From positions 1 to 64,000 of the forward strand of contig NZ_CANMDU010000006.1 in the NCBI RefSeq assembly GCF_947496775.1: DNA of 64,000 nt, written 5' to 3'. Under the pieces are notes generated by a model. That model was not told where the DNA came from. It saw only the letters and a list, made by a program, of their open reading frames with translations, and searched no databases. Source of the stretch: an uncultured Maribacter sp. (GTDB lineage: Bacteria > Bacteroidota > Bacteroidia > Flavobacteriales > Flavobacteriaceae). The translations under genes were made by a program, and so were the position numbers. Positions 19,040 through 28,159 of this stretch are shown piece by piece. How positions within the stretch are numbered: the first letter of the stretch is position 1; every line of letters starts with the position of its first letter.

Positions 19040-21385
19040 ATGCAAATAAAACAAGACATACCAAAAAATAGTACTCCAAAAAAATTGAAGGATTTTATTC
19101 CATTAGTCCTTACCTTTTTTGGAGCATTAGTGCTATTGTCATTGTATCAAAATTTAAGCTTGTATTTAAGCGGAGTTTTAGATACAGTAATTAACAAAAG
19201 CTTTTTTCTGTTGCTTTTAAATCATACTGGCTATGTGGCTATTACAGCTCTTTTTCTTTCTTTTATCTTTAATTTTTTAGAAAATAAAAAACCAGGAAAA
19301 GGCTATATAACTGTAAAGTTTATTTTAATTCTTTTAGTAATTATAGAGGCTTTATTAATTCAATATTATGTCCTGAATTATGAAATATTAGGCACTGAAA
19401 TTCTTAGCCTTTCCAAATCGGATACTGTGTTATTCTCGGTTACACCAATAATTGGTCTCTTATTACTATGCCTAGGAATTAGTTTTTACATACATAAAGT
19501 AACAGCGAAAACGTACGGTATTATAAGTAGAATGTATCCTTTCACTATTATACTCTTTAGTTTGTTCCTTGCTACTCTATATGCGACTAAAAAACCAATT
19601 AATGAGAATAAAACCACTCATTTGTTTGTAAGTTTAAAAGATTACATTTTAGAAGATGATACCTACGAAGGTTCTTTAGAGTATCCAATGTTAAAAAATG
19701 ATTTACCTAAGGATGTATTAAGTCCATTATTCAATACCGCATCAAAAAAACCAAATTTCTTATTTATAATAATAGATGGTTTAGGAGCTGATTTCGTTGG
19801 TGAAAAAGCAAAATACAAAGGTTTTACTCCCTACCTACAGAGTTTAACTAAGCAAAGTATCTATTGGGAAAACCATTTAAGTAATAGTGGAGAGAGCTTT
19901 GCTGTGCTTCCTAATATAGTAGGTTCATTGCCTTTTGGTAAAGAAGGTTTTACAAATTTAGAAAGGTATACTAACAGAAACACTTTATACAGTTTGTTAA
20001 GGAATAATGGATATATAACTTCTTATAATTATGGGGGCAATAGTGCCTTTAATTATATGGATAAATTTTTAGATGAAGAACGTGTAGATCGCATTATAGA
20101 TAAACAAGATTTTGGGAAAAATTATATATTACAAGAAGAAGATGCAGCCGGTTTTTCTTTGGGTTATCCAGATACTGAATTGTATAAAAAGTTTAATGCA
20201 AATTTCTTTTCTACTACAAAGCCAAGGTTTGACGTTTTATTAACTCTTAGCAGTAAAAACCCATTTTTAATACCAAATCAAGAAGAGTATATTGAAAAAG
20301 TAGAGAATAAATTGGTTAAAATAGATTTGGATAAAAGGGCAAAAAAAATAATATCAAAGAATAAAGAAATATTTGCTAGTATGCTGTATTCAGATACGGC
20401 TTTACAAGTTTTTATGGAATCGTATAAAAACAAACCAGAGTACCAAAACACTATTTTTATTATAACAGGTAGTCACAATTCCACAGTTTTGCCCCATTCT
20501 AATAATTTACAACGATTCAAAGTTCCGTTGTTTGTATATAGTCCTTTACAAAAAAAAGCCAAAACAATATCTACTTTAACCTCTCATGCAGATATTGCTC
20601 CTAGTATTCTTTCGTTTTTAACGGTTAATTATAAAATTACTTTACCAGAACAAAATGCTTGGCTTGGAAGCGAGTTAATATCTAAAAGCATTTTTACTTC
20701 TTCTAAACAAATTCCACTCATTAAAAAAAGAAATGCTATTGTAGATTATATAAAAGGTTCTCATTTTATTAGCAAAAACAAAGTGTATCGACTTAGCGAA
20801 AAACTGGAATTAATGGAAGAAGATAATGATGACATATTCTATGAAATAAAACATAGTTTTAGCGTGTTTAAATCCATAAACAACTACGTTACTAAGAATA
20901 ATAAAATTATTCCGGATTCTTTGTCTTTATATTCCAAAACAGCCAAAGAATTATCTAAACAAGATAGGATATGGGTAGAAAGTGTTTTTAACGGAAAAGA
21001 TTATGACAATGCCTATTTAACAGCAAGAGACCTGGCCTTTAATAAAGATTGGGACCGCTCTTTATTATTATGCAATTATATTTTATCTAAAATACCTAGA
21101 CATTCGGATACAGAAATTTTAGTTGGTAGATTACACGCATGGAAAAAGGATTACACCACTTCTATGCATTTATTAGAAGAGGTTGTTAGAAAATACCCTA
21201 CCTATGATGATGCTTATTCTGCACTACTGGATACCTACTTTTGGTCTAATGAAAATGAAAGAGTAGTAGAACTTAAAGAAAAAATAAGAGAAAATAATAT
21301 AAGCTCTAAAGAGGTTAACGAAAAACTTCTGCGAGCAAAAGTTCAATTATTGAATAATAAAGAAATTGTAGAAACCCAATTTTAA
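19040..21385 (+). CDS. Membrane sulfatase/phosphotransferase-like enzyme with C-terminal TPR
   Basis: 781 residues. About five membrane helices lie in residues 15-185, followed by an extracytoplasmic alkaline-phosphatase-superfamily domain. PNFLFIIIDGLGADF carries metal ligand Asp246, SNSGES (281-286) holds the likely nucleophile serine, and TGSHNS carries His479. The layout resembles LTA-synthase and phosphoethanolamine-transferase enzymes, which move a phospho-group from lipid to polymer; a sulfatase or phosphodiesterase is also possible. Residues 650-770 are TPR-like (TARDLAFNKDW, ILSKIPRHSDTEIL, AWKKDYTTSM) and closely resemble the TPR part of the next protein. Its stop and the next ATG share one base. 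Confidence 0.78.
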   Translation: MQIKQDIPKNSTPKKLKDFIPLVLTFFGALVLLSLYQNLSLYLSGVLDTVINKSFFLLLLNHTGYVAITALFLSFIFNFLENKKPGKGYITVKFILILLVIIEALLIQYYVLNYEILGTEILSLSKSDTVLFSVTPIIGLLLLCLGISFYIHKVTAKTYGIISRMYPFTIILFSLFLATLYATKKPINENKTTHLFVSLKDYILEDDTYEGSLEYPMLKNDLPKDVLSPLFNTASKKPNFLFIIIDGLGADFVGEKAKYKGFTPYLQSLTKQSIYWENHLSNSGESFAVLPNIVGSLPFGKEGFTNLERYTNRNTLYSLLRNNGYITSYNYGGNSAFNYMDKFLDEERVDRIIDKQDFGKNYILQEEDAAGFSLGYPDTELYKKFNANFFSTTKPRFDVLLTLSSKNPFLIPNQEEYIEKVENKLVKIDLDKRAKKIISKNKEIFASMLYSDTALQVFMESYKNKPEYQNTIFIITGSHNSTVLPHSNNLQRFKVPLFVYSPLQKKAKTISTLTSHADIAPSILSFLTVNYKITLPEQNAWLGSELISKSIFTSSKQIPLIKKRNAIVDYIKGSHFISKNKVYRLSEKLELMEEDNDDIFYEIKHSFSVFKSINNYVTKNNKIIPDSLSLYSKTAKELSKQDRIWVESVFNGKDYDNAYLTARDLAFNKDWDRSLLLCNYILSKIPRHSDTEILVGRLHAWKKDYTTSMHLLEEVVRKYPTYDDAYSALLDTYFWSNENERVVELKEKIRENNISSKEVNEKLLRAKVQLLNNKEIVETQF

Positions 21386-22611
21386 TGCAAGGAATAAAAA
21401 AATATATCCTCTTTTTAATGTGCTTTTATAGCATTTGTATTTGGGCACAAGAGAAAGATTATTCGGGTGATCCAGATACGTCATTCTTTGCCGCTAGAGA
21501 TTTAGCTTTTGCTGGAAATCGAATAGAAGCAAGAGATACATTACATCATATATTAAGTGTATATCCGGATTATACAGATGTTCGTGTTCTTTTGGCAAAA
21601 ACATATACCTGGGATAAAGATTATGATAACGCTAGAAAACACTTTAATAAGATACTATCTAAGAATAAAGGAATTAAAGAAGTGTGGATTGCTGCTATTA
21701 ATAACGAATTGTATTCTAAAAACTATGCAACGGCTTTGGGGCTATCTAACAAGGCCTTGGGTTATATAAAGGAAGACATAGATTTGCAAAAACAAAAGCA
21801 ACATGCCATAGATGGAATTATGGGGGTTTCTAATATAGAAGCAGAAATATCGAAGGTAGATTCTTTACAAACCCCTCTTAGAAATCAAATTAGTATTGCA
21901 AATAGCTTTGAGATTTTCGATGTTGCCTATGACCCCATGTTTTATTCTAGTATAGAATATAAAAGAGAAACACTTTCAGGGCCTATTATCCCTAGAATAA
22001 ATTATAGTAACAGATTTAATACGCATGGTTTACAGTATGAATTAGATTTTTATCCTAAGTTATCTAAAACGTTTTATGGGTATTTAAACTATGGTTTTTC
22101 TAATGCGACTATATACTCCAAACACAGAGCAGGAGTAGAGGTCTACGCTAACTATCCTAAAAATATGGAACTATCATTGGGTATGCGCTATATGGATTTT
22201 AAGTCTATTAAGGCAACAATAATGACAGCTAGTGTTGGGTTATATAGTGGTAATTATTATTTCTCAGCGCGACCGTACGTAACATCTATAAGTAGTAAAA
22301 ACTTGGGCTTTTCAGGAACGGTACTAGCTAGAAAATATCTTAGAGATAAGCAAAATTACCTTGGAGTTACGGCTGTAGTTGGGTATTCTTCTGAATTAAA
22401 GCAACTCCGTAATGCCCAAGATACGCTTTTAGCAGAAACTGTATTTTATGTAGAGTCGCAACAACTTTTGTTTGAGTATCAATTCACAGGAAAAAAGAAC
22501 CCCAATATGTATAAGGCAAATCTAGGAGTAGCACGCCAAGAGCTTGTGTTTAACCCAGGAAAATTCTTCTGGTCCGTATCTGCAGGTATAACATACCAGG
22601 TTAAGTTTTAA
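21385..22611 (+). CDS. YaiO-family TPR plus outer-membrane beta-barrel protein
   Basis: 408 residues. A signal peptide ends at IWAQ. Residues 30-130 are TPR-like (AARDLAFAGNRIEA, ILSVYPDYTDVRVLLA, TWDKDYDNA). The C-terminal 230 residues are alternating beta strands ending in SAGITYQVKF, with a terminal Phe as in outer-membrane barrels. This is the YaiO architecture and parallels PgaA, where periplasmic TPRs feed an exopolysaccharide into a barrel. It is the last gene of the operon, overlapping the previous one by a single base (TAATG). Confidence 0.82.
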   Translation: MQGIKKYILFLMCFYSICIWAQEKDYSGDPDTSFFAARDLAFAGNRIEARDTLHHILSVYPDYTDVRVLLAKTYTWDKDYDNARKHFNKILSKNKGIKEVWIAAINNELYSKNYATALGLSNKALGYIKEDIDLQKQKQHAIDGIMGVSNIEAEISKVDSLQTPLRNQISIANSFEIFDVAYDPMFYSSIEYKRETLSGPIIPRINYSNRFNTHGLQYELDFYPKLSKTFYGYLNYGFSNATIYSKHRAGVEVYANYPKNMELSLGMRYMDFKSIKATIMTASVGLYSGNYYFSARPYVTSISSKNLGFSGTVLARKYLRDKQNYLGVTAVVGYSSELKQLRNAQDTLLAETVFYVESQQLLFEYQFTGKKNPNMYKANLGVARQELVFNPGKFFWSVSAGITYQVKF

Positions 22612-22663
22612 AGATCGATGAACTACGTATAACAGTGTTACACCATATAAACACAAGGATTAA

Positions 22664-22697
22664 CCACTTTTTTGTTTTAAAAAAACAAAAAATAAGT
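22664..22697 (+). terminator. AT-only hairpin after the polysaccharide operon
   Basis: A CACTTTTTTGTTTT segment and a downstream AAAACAAAAAATAAGTG segment can pair with a small bulge. It has few G-C pairs and no clean T tail, so it is a weak terminator at best. Confidence 0.35.
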
Positions 22698-22814
22698 GCT
22701 TCACAACAAATTTTACTTCATACACCACAATTTATTGTTCTAAAGCCACGTTATAATTATGTTTACTTAGTAATTGAAACCCAAGTCTAAATACTAATTT
22801 AACCATTTTATAAT

Positions 22815-22913
22815 ATGCTTTATGATACCTACGGAGAGGAATACTTGGTATTCCTTCAAGATTTAAACGAAATATTAAGTATTAATGAATTGGTAGAATT
22901 AGATTTTATGTAG
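22815..22913 (+). CDS. Small protein of 32 residues (microprotein 1)
   Basis: An ATG frame of 32 residues containing EEYLVFLQDLNEILSINELV. The neighbouring small ORF at 22960 encodes YLNFIQNLNEILVDYN at the same relative position, so the shared pattern YLxF(L/I)QxLNEIL argues that both are real and related by duplication. There is no signal peptide; an amphipathic helix is likely. It lies between the polysaccharide operon and the terminator shared with rpoD. Function unknown. Confidence 0.5.
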   Translation: MLYDTYGEEYLVFLQDLNEILSINELVELDFM

Positions 22914-22959
22914 TCTAATAAATTAAAAAACTAGTTCACCCCTAAATCCCCAAATAATT

Positions 22960-23061
22960 ATGGCAAACAAGAATCAGGACAACACAGCTTACTTAAACTT
23001 CATTCAAAATTTAAATGAAATTCTAGTAGATTATAATATTAATAAGCTTACGTACTCTTAG
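22960..23061 (+). CDS. Small protein of 33 residues (microprotein 2)
   Basis: An ATG frame of 33 residues, MANKNQDNTAYLNFIQNLNEI followed by LVDYNINKLTYS. It shares the YLxF(L/I)QxLNEIL core with the ORF at 22815. A strong bidirectional terminator begins about 25 bases after the stop, as expected for the last gene of a plus-strand transcript, which supports that this strand is transcribed here. Function unknown. Confidence 0.5.
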   Translation: MANKNQDNTAYLNFIQNLNEILVDYNINKLTYS

Positions 23062-23087
23062 AAATAAAAGAGCCCAATTTTATAAAA

Positions 23088-23122
23088 AGAGACCGTTATT
23101 TTAAATAACGGTCTTTTTTTTT
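23088..23122. terminator. Bidirectional terminator between the small ORFs and rpoD
   Basis: AGACCGTTATTT at 23090-23101 pairs with AAATAACGGTCT at 23103-23114 and is followed by a run of T on the plus strand. On the minus strand a shorter T run follows. It ends the rpoD transcript and the plus-strand transcript of the small ORFs. Confidence 0.9.
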
Positions 23123-23984
23123 ATCCTAAATAGGCTTTTAATAATTTACTCCTAGAAGCATGGCGGAGTTTTCTAATGGCCTTTTCTCTAATTTGCCTCA
23201 CTCGTTCTCTTGTTAGATCGAACGTTTGCCCAATTTCTGCAAGAGTCATGGACTGTTGGTCTCCAATACCATAATACAGTTTAACAACATCGGCTTCTCT
23301 TGGAGAAAGTGTTTCTAATGCTCTATTTATTTCCGTATTTAAAGATTGCTGCATTAATGAAGTATCTGGCCTAGGAGATTCTCCAGCCCTAATAACATCG
23401 TATAAATTAGAGTCTTCCCCTTCACGTAGAGGAGCATCCATAGACACGTGTCTTCCTGTATTTTTTAAAGATTCTTTAACCTCGTTAACAGTCATTTCAA
23501 GCTCTTTTGCTATCTCATCTGGAGAAGGAGGTCTTTCATTAGACTGTTCTAAGTACGAAAATGCTTTTTTAATCTTATTGATAGAACCAATTTTATTTAA
23601 AGGTAGTCGTACTACTCTAGATTGTTCTGCTAAGGCTTGTAAAATAGATTGCCTAATCCACCATACCGCATAAGAGATAAACTTAAAACCTCTGGTTTCA
23701 TCGAAACGTTTCGCTGCTTTTACTAATCCTACATTACCCTCATTGATTAAATCAGGAAGTTTTAATCCTTGATTTTGATATTGTTTTGCCACGGAAACAA
23801 CAAATCTAAGATTTGCATTGGTTAGTTTTTCTAATGCAGCTTGGTCACCTGTACGAATCAATTGGGCAAGTTCTACTTCTTCTTGAGCACTTATTAAATC
23901 AATCTTACTAATATCTTGCAAGTACTTATCTAAGGATTTCGATTCACGATTAGTAACCTGCTTGATAATTTTTAGTTGCCTCAT
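23121..23984 (-). CDS. rpoD: Primary sigma factor RpoD, Bacteroidota type
   Basis: 287 residues from the ATG at 23984 ([15 protein letters not shown]), the standard start and length in this phylum. A frame 13 codons longer exists from 24023 but is unlikely. Region 1.2 ([15 protein letters not shown]), region 2 ([47 protein letters not shown]), region 3 and region 4 with its helix-turn-helix ([23 protein letters not shown]) are complete. Region 1.1 is absent, as usual for this group. It should direct most transcription through TTTG/TAnnTTTG promoters. Confidence 0.95.
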   Translation of the reverse strand: MRQLKIIKQVTNRESKSLDKYLQDISKIDLISAQEEVELAQLIRTGDQAALEKLTNANLRFVVSVAKQYQNQGLKLPDLINEGNVGLVKAAKRFDETRGFKFISYAVWWIRQSILQALAEQSRVVRLPLNKIGSINKIKKAFSYLEQSNERPPSPDEIAKELEMTVNEVKESLKNTGRHVSMDAPLREGEDSNLYDVIRAGESPRPDTSLMQQSLNTEINRALETLSPREADVVKLYYGIGDQQSMTLAEIGQTFDLTRERVRQIREKAIRKLRHASRSKLLKAYLG

Positions 23985-24256
23985 ATATTCGTATTTTGTT
24001 TTAGTGATTGAACAAGTACTCATAATACATTTTTATTATCTCTTTTCCAAGTAGATAGAGACATACTTATACAGATTTTATTACAATTTTTGAAATCCCT
24101 GTAAGAATCCTTAATAAATTAAGATGCTTATTCTATTTTTGGATTATCAAAAGAAAACTTACCTCTGGGTAAGATCATTAGGTATTAACAAGGAAATATC
24201 CTTAAATTTTTGATGCGAACATCAGAATAATATATACCCATTAGTGGGAATAAAAA

Positions 24257-24766
24257 ATGAGTAAAAGAGCTTTAACATCCTATTTATCTTCTCTAAAGAA
24301 AAAAGAATTAGAAGAGCAATTAGTAGATTTATACATTCGTTTCCCGGTGGTAAAGGAATATTATGATTTTGTTTTTAATCCTAAAGAAGACAAACTTATA
24401 CAAGAAGCCAAAACTAAAATAGCAAATGAATACTTCCCTATAAAAAGAAGAAAACCAAAAGCAAGAAGGTCTGTAGCACAAAAATATATTAAGCATTTTA
24501 TAAAGCTTGGAGTAGACCCTTCTTTAATTATAGATGTAATGTTATTTAATTTAGAAATAGCACAATCATTTTCCATAGAAAGGAAGGTGCCAGATTCTTT
24601 TTATAAGAGTATGTTAAACTCTTTTAAAGAAGCCCTACAATATATTTCTCTACACGGTTTTCTTACAGATTATAAAGAAAGGATAGTTAAAATTTACACT
24701 CATACTCAAGATAATAATTGGATTTTCGCAGAAGATTTTTCCAAAGCCTTAGATTTAATTGATTAA
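24257..24766 (+). CDS. DUF6155-type conserved protein
   Basis: 169 residues. MSKRALTSYLSSLKKKELEEQLVDLY and the following charged helical sequence resemble the DUF6155 family of Bacteroidota, which has no known function. A basic patch KRRKPKARRS lies near residue 74. There is no signal peptide or membrane segment. It is divergent from rpoD and about 150 bases before the helicase gene. Confidence 0.6.
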   Translation: MSKRALTSYLSSLKKKELEEQLVDLYIRFPVVKEYYDFVFNPKEDKLIQEAKTKIANEYFPIKRRKPKARRSVAQKYIKHFIKLGVDPSLIIDVMLFNLEIAQSFSIERKVPDSFYKSMLNSFKEALQYISLHGFLTDYKERIVKIYTHTQDNNWIFAEDFSKALDLID

Positions 24767-24862
24767 AATTTTTGTAAAGGTCTGATTTAGAGATGTTTTT
24801 CGATATATTTAAAAAAAACCTTCATTTTATAGGTAATATTTCGTTTAAGTATAAAAAACTTA

Positions 24863-24870
24863 TAGTTTTG
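24863..24870 (+). promoter_or_regulatory. Probable -7 element TAGTTTTG of the first helicase gene
   Basis: TAGTTTTG matches TAnnTTTG and lies 50 bases before the TTG start at 24920. The paralogous helicase at 47440 has the same octamer upstream, which supports the call. The -33 element is not clear. Confidence 0.5.
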
Positions 24871-24919
24871 TAAGATTGGCATTTTAGTAATTTAACCTTT
24901 TAAAACTAGTTGCATTCCT

Positions 24920-26431
24920 TTGAAGTATCAAAAGCATACGAAAGAAAAAAATCTTTACGATTATCAAGAGGCAGATTTAAATAGCATTTTTGAGCATTTA
25001 AAAAATGCAAAGGATAATTCTAATCTTTTGTATCAGCTACCTACTGGAGGTGGTAAAACCGTAATTTTTTCTGAAATTACTAAAAGATACATTGAAGAAA
25101 TAAAAAAAAAGGTAGTCGTTTTAACGCATAGGATAGAGTTAAGTTCTCAAACCTCAAATATGCTTACTGGTTTTGGTGTAAAAAACAAAGTCATTAATAG
25201 CGAGGTTAAAGAAGTTAAAAACCAAGACGGTGTAATGTGTTATGTCGCAATGGTAGAAACATTGAATAATCGATTACAAGAAGAAAAGGTTGAAATAAAT
25301 AACATAGGCCTTGTAATAATAGATGAAGCGCATTACAATTCTTTTAGAAAACTCTTTAAATACTTTAATCACGCAATTATTCTTGGAGTAACAGCTACGC
25401 CTTTAAGTTCTAATATTAAGCTACCAATGAAGGATAACTACAGCAAATTAATTGTTGGAGAGTCTATTTCTTCTTTGATAGAGAAAAAATTCTTAGCTAA
25501 AGCTGATGTTTACAATTATGATGTAAGCTTACAGAATTTAAAACTTGGAATTAATGGAGATTATACAGTAAAATCTTCCGATGAGCTTTATAGTAATCAA
25601 AACATGTTAACGAAGCTGTTAACAGGGTATACAGAGGTAGCTAAGGGTACAAAAACGCTTATTTTTAATAATGGGATAAATACCTCTAGATATGTGTATG
25701 AGACCTTTAAGAAAGCAGGGTATAACATTAGGCATTTAGACAATAAAAACAGTGCAACCGAAAGAAAAGATATTTTAGAATGGTTTTCTAAAACACCAGA
25801 TGCAATTTTAACTTCTGTTAGTATCTTAACTACAGGTTTTGATGAACCTACAGTGGAAACTATTATGCTTAATAGAGCAACGAGGTCGTTAACTTTGTAT
25901 TTTCAAATGATTGGGCGTGGATCCCGTGTTTTGCCAAATAAAAAAGAGTTTAAAGTAATAGATTTTGGAAATAATGTTGCACGTTTTGGAATGTGGAGTG
26001 CACCAATAGATTGGCAAGAAATATTTCATTTTCCTGATTTCTTTTTAGAAAACATAAAGAATGATGAAGATATAGAACGAGAGTTCGTGTATGAAATGCC
26101 TAAAGACCTTAAGAAAAAATTTTCCAAATCTTCTGTTATTTCGTTTGATATAAAAGAAGAATATAAAAAAGGATTTGCTCAGGGGTTAAAATCGAAAATA
26201 GTTTTAGAAAGAAGTATAGAACAGCACGCCACTATTTGTGTAGAAAATGCTGAAGATGTTTTCGACGCTAGGATACTTGCTAAACTGTTAAGAGAAGAAA
26301 TTAGTTTTAGAGTAAAGCAATATTCGTATTGCATAATGAACAACACTAAGAATTATAAAGAGTGGTTAGAGGAAGATTATGAACGTAAATTACGCTCTAA
26401 GATTTCTAAAAAATTTGCTGAAAAAATGTAA
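24920..26431 (+). CDS. Superfamily 2 DEAH-type helicase, paralogue of the gene at 47440
   Basis: 503 residues from a TTG start. Motif I is LPTGGGKTV, motif II IIDEAHYNSF, motif III GVTATPL, and motif VI QMIGRGSR. The family resembles the SSL2/RecQ-like uncharacterised DEAD/DEAH ATPases (YprA-unlike, no zinc or nuclease domain). The C-terminal 120 residues are a family-specific helical part (VLERSIEQHATICVENAEDVFDA). The protein at 47440 shares motifs, spacing and this C-terminus. The nucleic-acid substrate is unknown. A glycosyltransferase gene follows after 6 bases. Confidence 0.82.
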   Translation: MKYQKHTKEKNLYDYQEADLNSIFEHLKNAKDNSNLLYQLPTGGGKTVIFSEITKRYIEEIKKKVVVLTHRIELSSQTSNMLTGFGVKNKVINSEVKEVKNQDGVMCYVAMVETLNNRLQEEKVEINNIGLVIIDEAHYNSFRKLFKYFNHAIILGVTATPLSSNIKLPMKDNYSKLIVGESISSLIEKKFLAKADVYNYDVSLQNLKLGINGDYTVKSSDELYSNQNMLTKLLTGYTEVAKGTKTLIFNNGINTSRYVYETFKKAGYNIRHLDNKNSATERKDILEWFSKTPDAILTSVSILTTGFDEPTVETIMLNRATRSLTLYFQMIGRGSRVLPNKKEFKVIDFGNNVARFGMWSAPIDWQEIFHFPDFFLENIKNDEDIEREFVYEMPKDLKKKFSKSSVISFDIKEEYKKGFAQGLKSKIVLERSIEQHATICVENAEDVFDARILAKLLREEISFRVKQYSYCIMNNTKNYKEWLEEDYERKLRSKISKKFAEKM

Positions 26432-26437
26432 GCCTAA

Positions 26438-27670
26438 ATGACGCAATTGAAGGTTTTAATTATAGGGTTTGTATGGCCAGAACCAACTTCTACGGCTGCT
26501 GGGCAAAGGATGTTAGAACTGATACAATTCTTTTTAAAACAAAACTATATAGTTTCTTTTGCCTGTACAGCAAAGAAAACAAAATATTCTTTTCCGTTAG
26601 ACACGTTGGGAGTATTCGAAAAAGAAATAGTCTTAAACAACTCTAACTTTGATAGTTATCTCAACGAGATTAAGCCCAACATTGTAATGTTCGACCGTTT
26701 TTTAACTGAAGAGCAATTTGGTTGGCGTGTTGCAGAAAATGTCCCAAATGCTTTACGTATTCTCGATACAGAAGATTTACATTCTTTGCGCCAAACAAGA
26801 GAGCTAGCTTTTAAAAAAGACCTCCCTTTTTTAATTGCAGATTGGAAAAAAAATGCAACTACCAAAAGAGAAATAGCCAGTATATATCGTTCTGATATTT
26901 CTTTACTTATTTCGCCCTACGAAATGCGATTGCTAAAGGAGAACATTAAAATAGAGGATAGTTTAATACACTACCTTCCTTTTTTATTAGAAAAAACGCG
27001 GTATGAACCCATACCCTATACCCAAAGAAAAGGGTTTATTTGTATAGGTAATGGTAACCATGCACCGAATAAAGATGCCATTATTTGGTTAAAAAAAGAA
27101 ATTTGGCCTCTTATTCGTAAACAGCTACCAGAAGCTACTTTATCCATTTATGGAGGGCACTTGCCAGAACAAATAATGCAAATGCATAATCCTAAAGAGG
27201 GATTTTTAGTAAAAGGCTGGGCTCCGAATGCTATAGAAGCGGTTAGTAAAGCCAAAATTTGTTTAGCCCCATTACGTTTTGGTGCAGGAATAAAAGGGAA
27301 ACTAGTAACAGCTATACAAGCTGAAACGCCAAGTATTACTACCCAGATAGGAGCGGAGGGAATACAATTGCCTAGTTTTAAGTGGAATGGTATAATAAAA
27401 GAGGACGCTGTTGCTCTGGCAAATGCAGCAGTAGAGTTATACCGTTCAGAAAAAGAATGGTATATAGCACAGAAAAACGGAAAAAAACTACTGCAACAGA
27501 TATTTAATAAAGAAAAGTTCGAGAACCATTTTTTAAAAGCAATAACTAATACCCTAGAAAACTTAAAAGAGCACAGGGAAAGAAACTTTATTGGTGCAAT
27601 GCTACAGCATAATAGTATGGCGAGCACTAAATATATGTCTAAATGGATTGAAGCTAAAAATAGGATGTAA
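26438..27670 (+). CDS. Family 1/4-type glycosyltransferase (GT-B)
   Basis: 410 residues. The N-terminal domain starts VLIIGFVWPEPTSTAAGQRM, a donor/acceptor loop typical of GT4. The C-terminal domain has GNGNHAPNKDAIIWL, LSIYGGHLP, VKGWAPNAIEAVSKAKICLAPLRFGAGIKGKLV and a nucleotide-sugar pocket. It probably transfers a sugar in cell-surface glycan synthesis; donor and acceptor cannot be told. It follows the helicase by 6 bases, an unusual pairing. A long antisense frame over its 3' half is a shadow. Confidence 0.8.
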   Translation: MTQLKVLIIGFVWPEPTSTAAGQRMLELIQFFLKQNYIVSFACTAKKTKYSFPLDTLGVFEKEIVLNNSNFDSYLNEIKPNIVMFDRFLTEEQFGWRVAENVPNALRILDTEDLHSLRQTRELAFKKDLPFLIADWKKNATTKREIASIYRSDISLLISPYEMRLLKENIKIEDSLIHYLPFLLEKTRYEPIPYTQRKGFICIGNGNHAPNKDAIIWLKKEIWPLIRKQLPEATLSIYGGHLPEQIMQMHNPKEGFLVKGWAPNAIEAVSKAKICLAPLRFGAGIKGKLVTAIQAETPSITTQIGAEGIQLPSFKWNGIIKEDAVALANAAVELYRSEKEWYIAQKNGKKLLQQIFNKEKFENHFLKAITNTLENLKEHRERNFIGAMLQHNSMASTKYMSKWIEAKNRM

Positions 27671-27733
27671 TGTATTTTTTTAGGAAAGAATCTTATCTTT
27701 AATATTTTCAAACGTAATTTAAAACTATATACC

Positions 27734-28099
27734 ATGAATAATCCAGTACAATGGTTTGAGATTTCTGTAAAAGATATTGAAAGAGCCAAGAATTTTTATG
27801 AGGAAGTTTTTAAACTAGAATTTCAATATATAGAGGCTCCTGGGGCTAAAATGTATATGTTTGGAGCACCAGACAAAATTGGTTCTTCGGGTTGTTTAGT
27901 CCAGTCCAGCGATAATATTCCTAGTACCGAAGGAACAATATTATATTTTAAATCTGATGATATTTCTGAGGAGTTAACAAGTATTAAAAAAGTTGGTTGT
28001 ACCATTGTTGTTCCTAAAACAGATATTGGCGAATTTGGTTTTTATGCACAATTTTTAGATACAGAAGGAAATAGAATTGGTTTACATTCTGATAAATAA
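27734..28099 (+). CDS. VOC-family (glyoxalase-like) protein
   Basis: 121 residues with the FEISVKDIERAKNFYEEVF start and the C-terminal GFYAQFLDTEGNRIGLHSDK of the vicinal-oxygen-chelate fold. Members include lyases, dioxygenases and binding proteins, so the reaction cannot be assigned. TATCTTTA at 27694-27701 is a near match to a -7 element about 33 bases upstream. Confidence 0.8.
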   Translation: MNNPVQWFEISVKDIERAKNFYEEVFKLEFQYIEAPGAKMYMFGAPDKIGSSGCLVQSSDNIPSTEGTILYFKSDDISEELTSIKKVGCTIVVPKTDIGEFGFYAQFLDTEGNRIGLHSDK

Positions 28100-28159
28100 T
28101 AACCTAAAATTAATACATGTTGTAAACATCTGCAACAAACACATATACAGATATATATA

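Noticed and set aside
27148-27789. Minus-strand frame of 213 codons over the glycosyltransferase gene
   Set aside because: It lies antisense to a well-supported GT gene, is rich in Phe, Ser and Ile as expected for a shadow, and has no recognisable motif.
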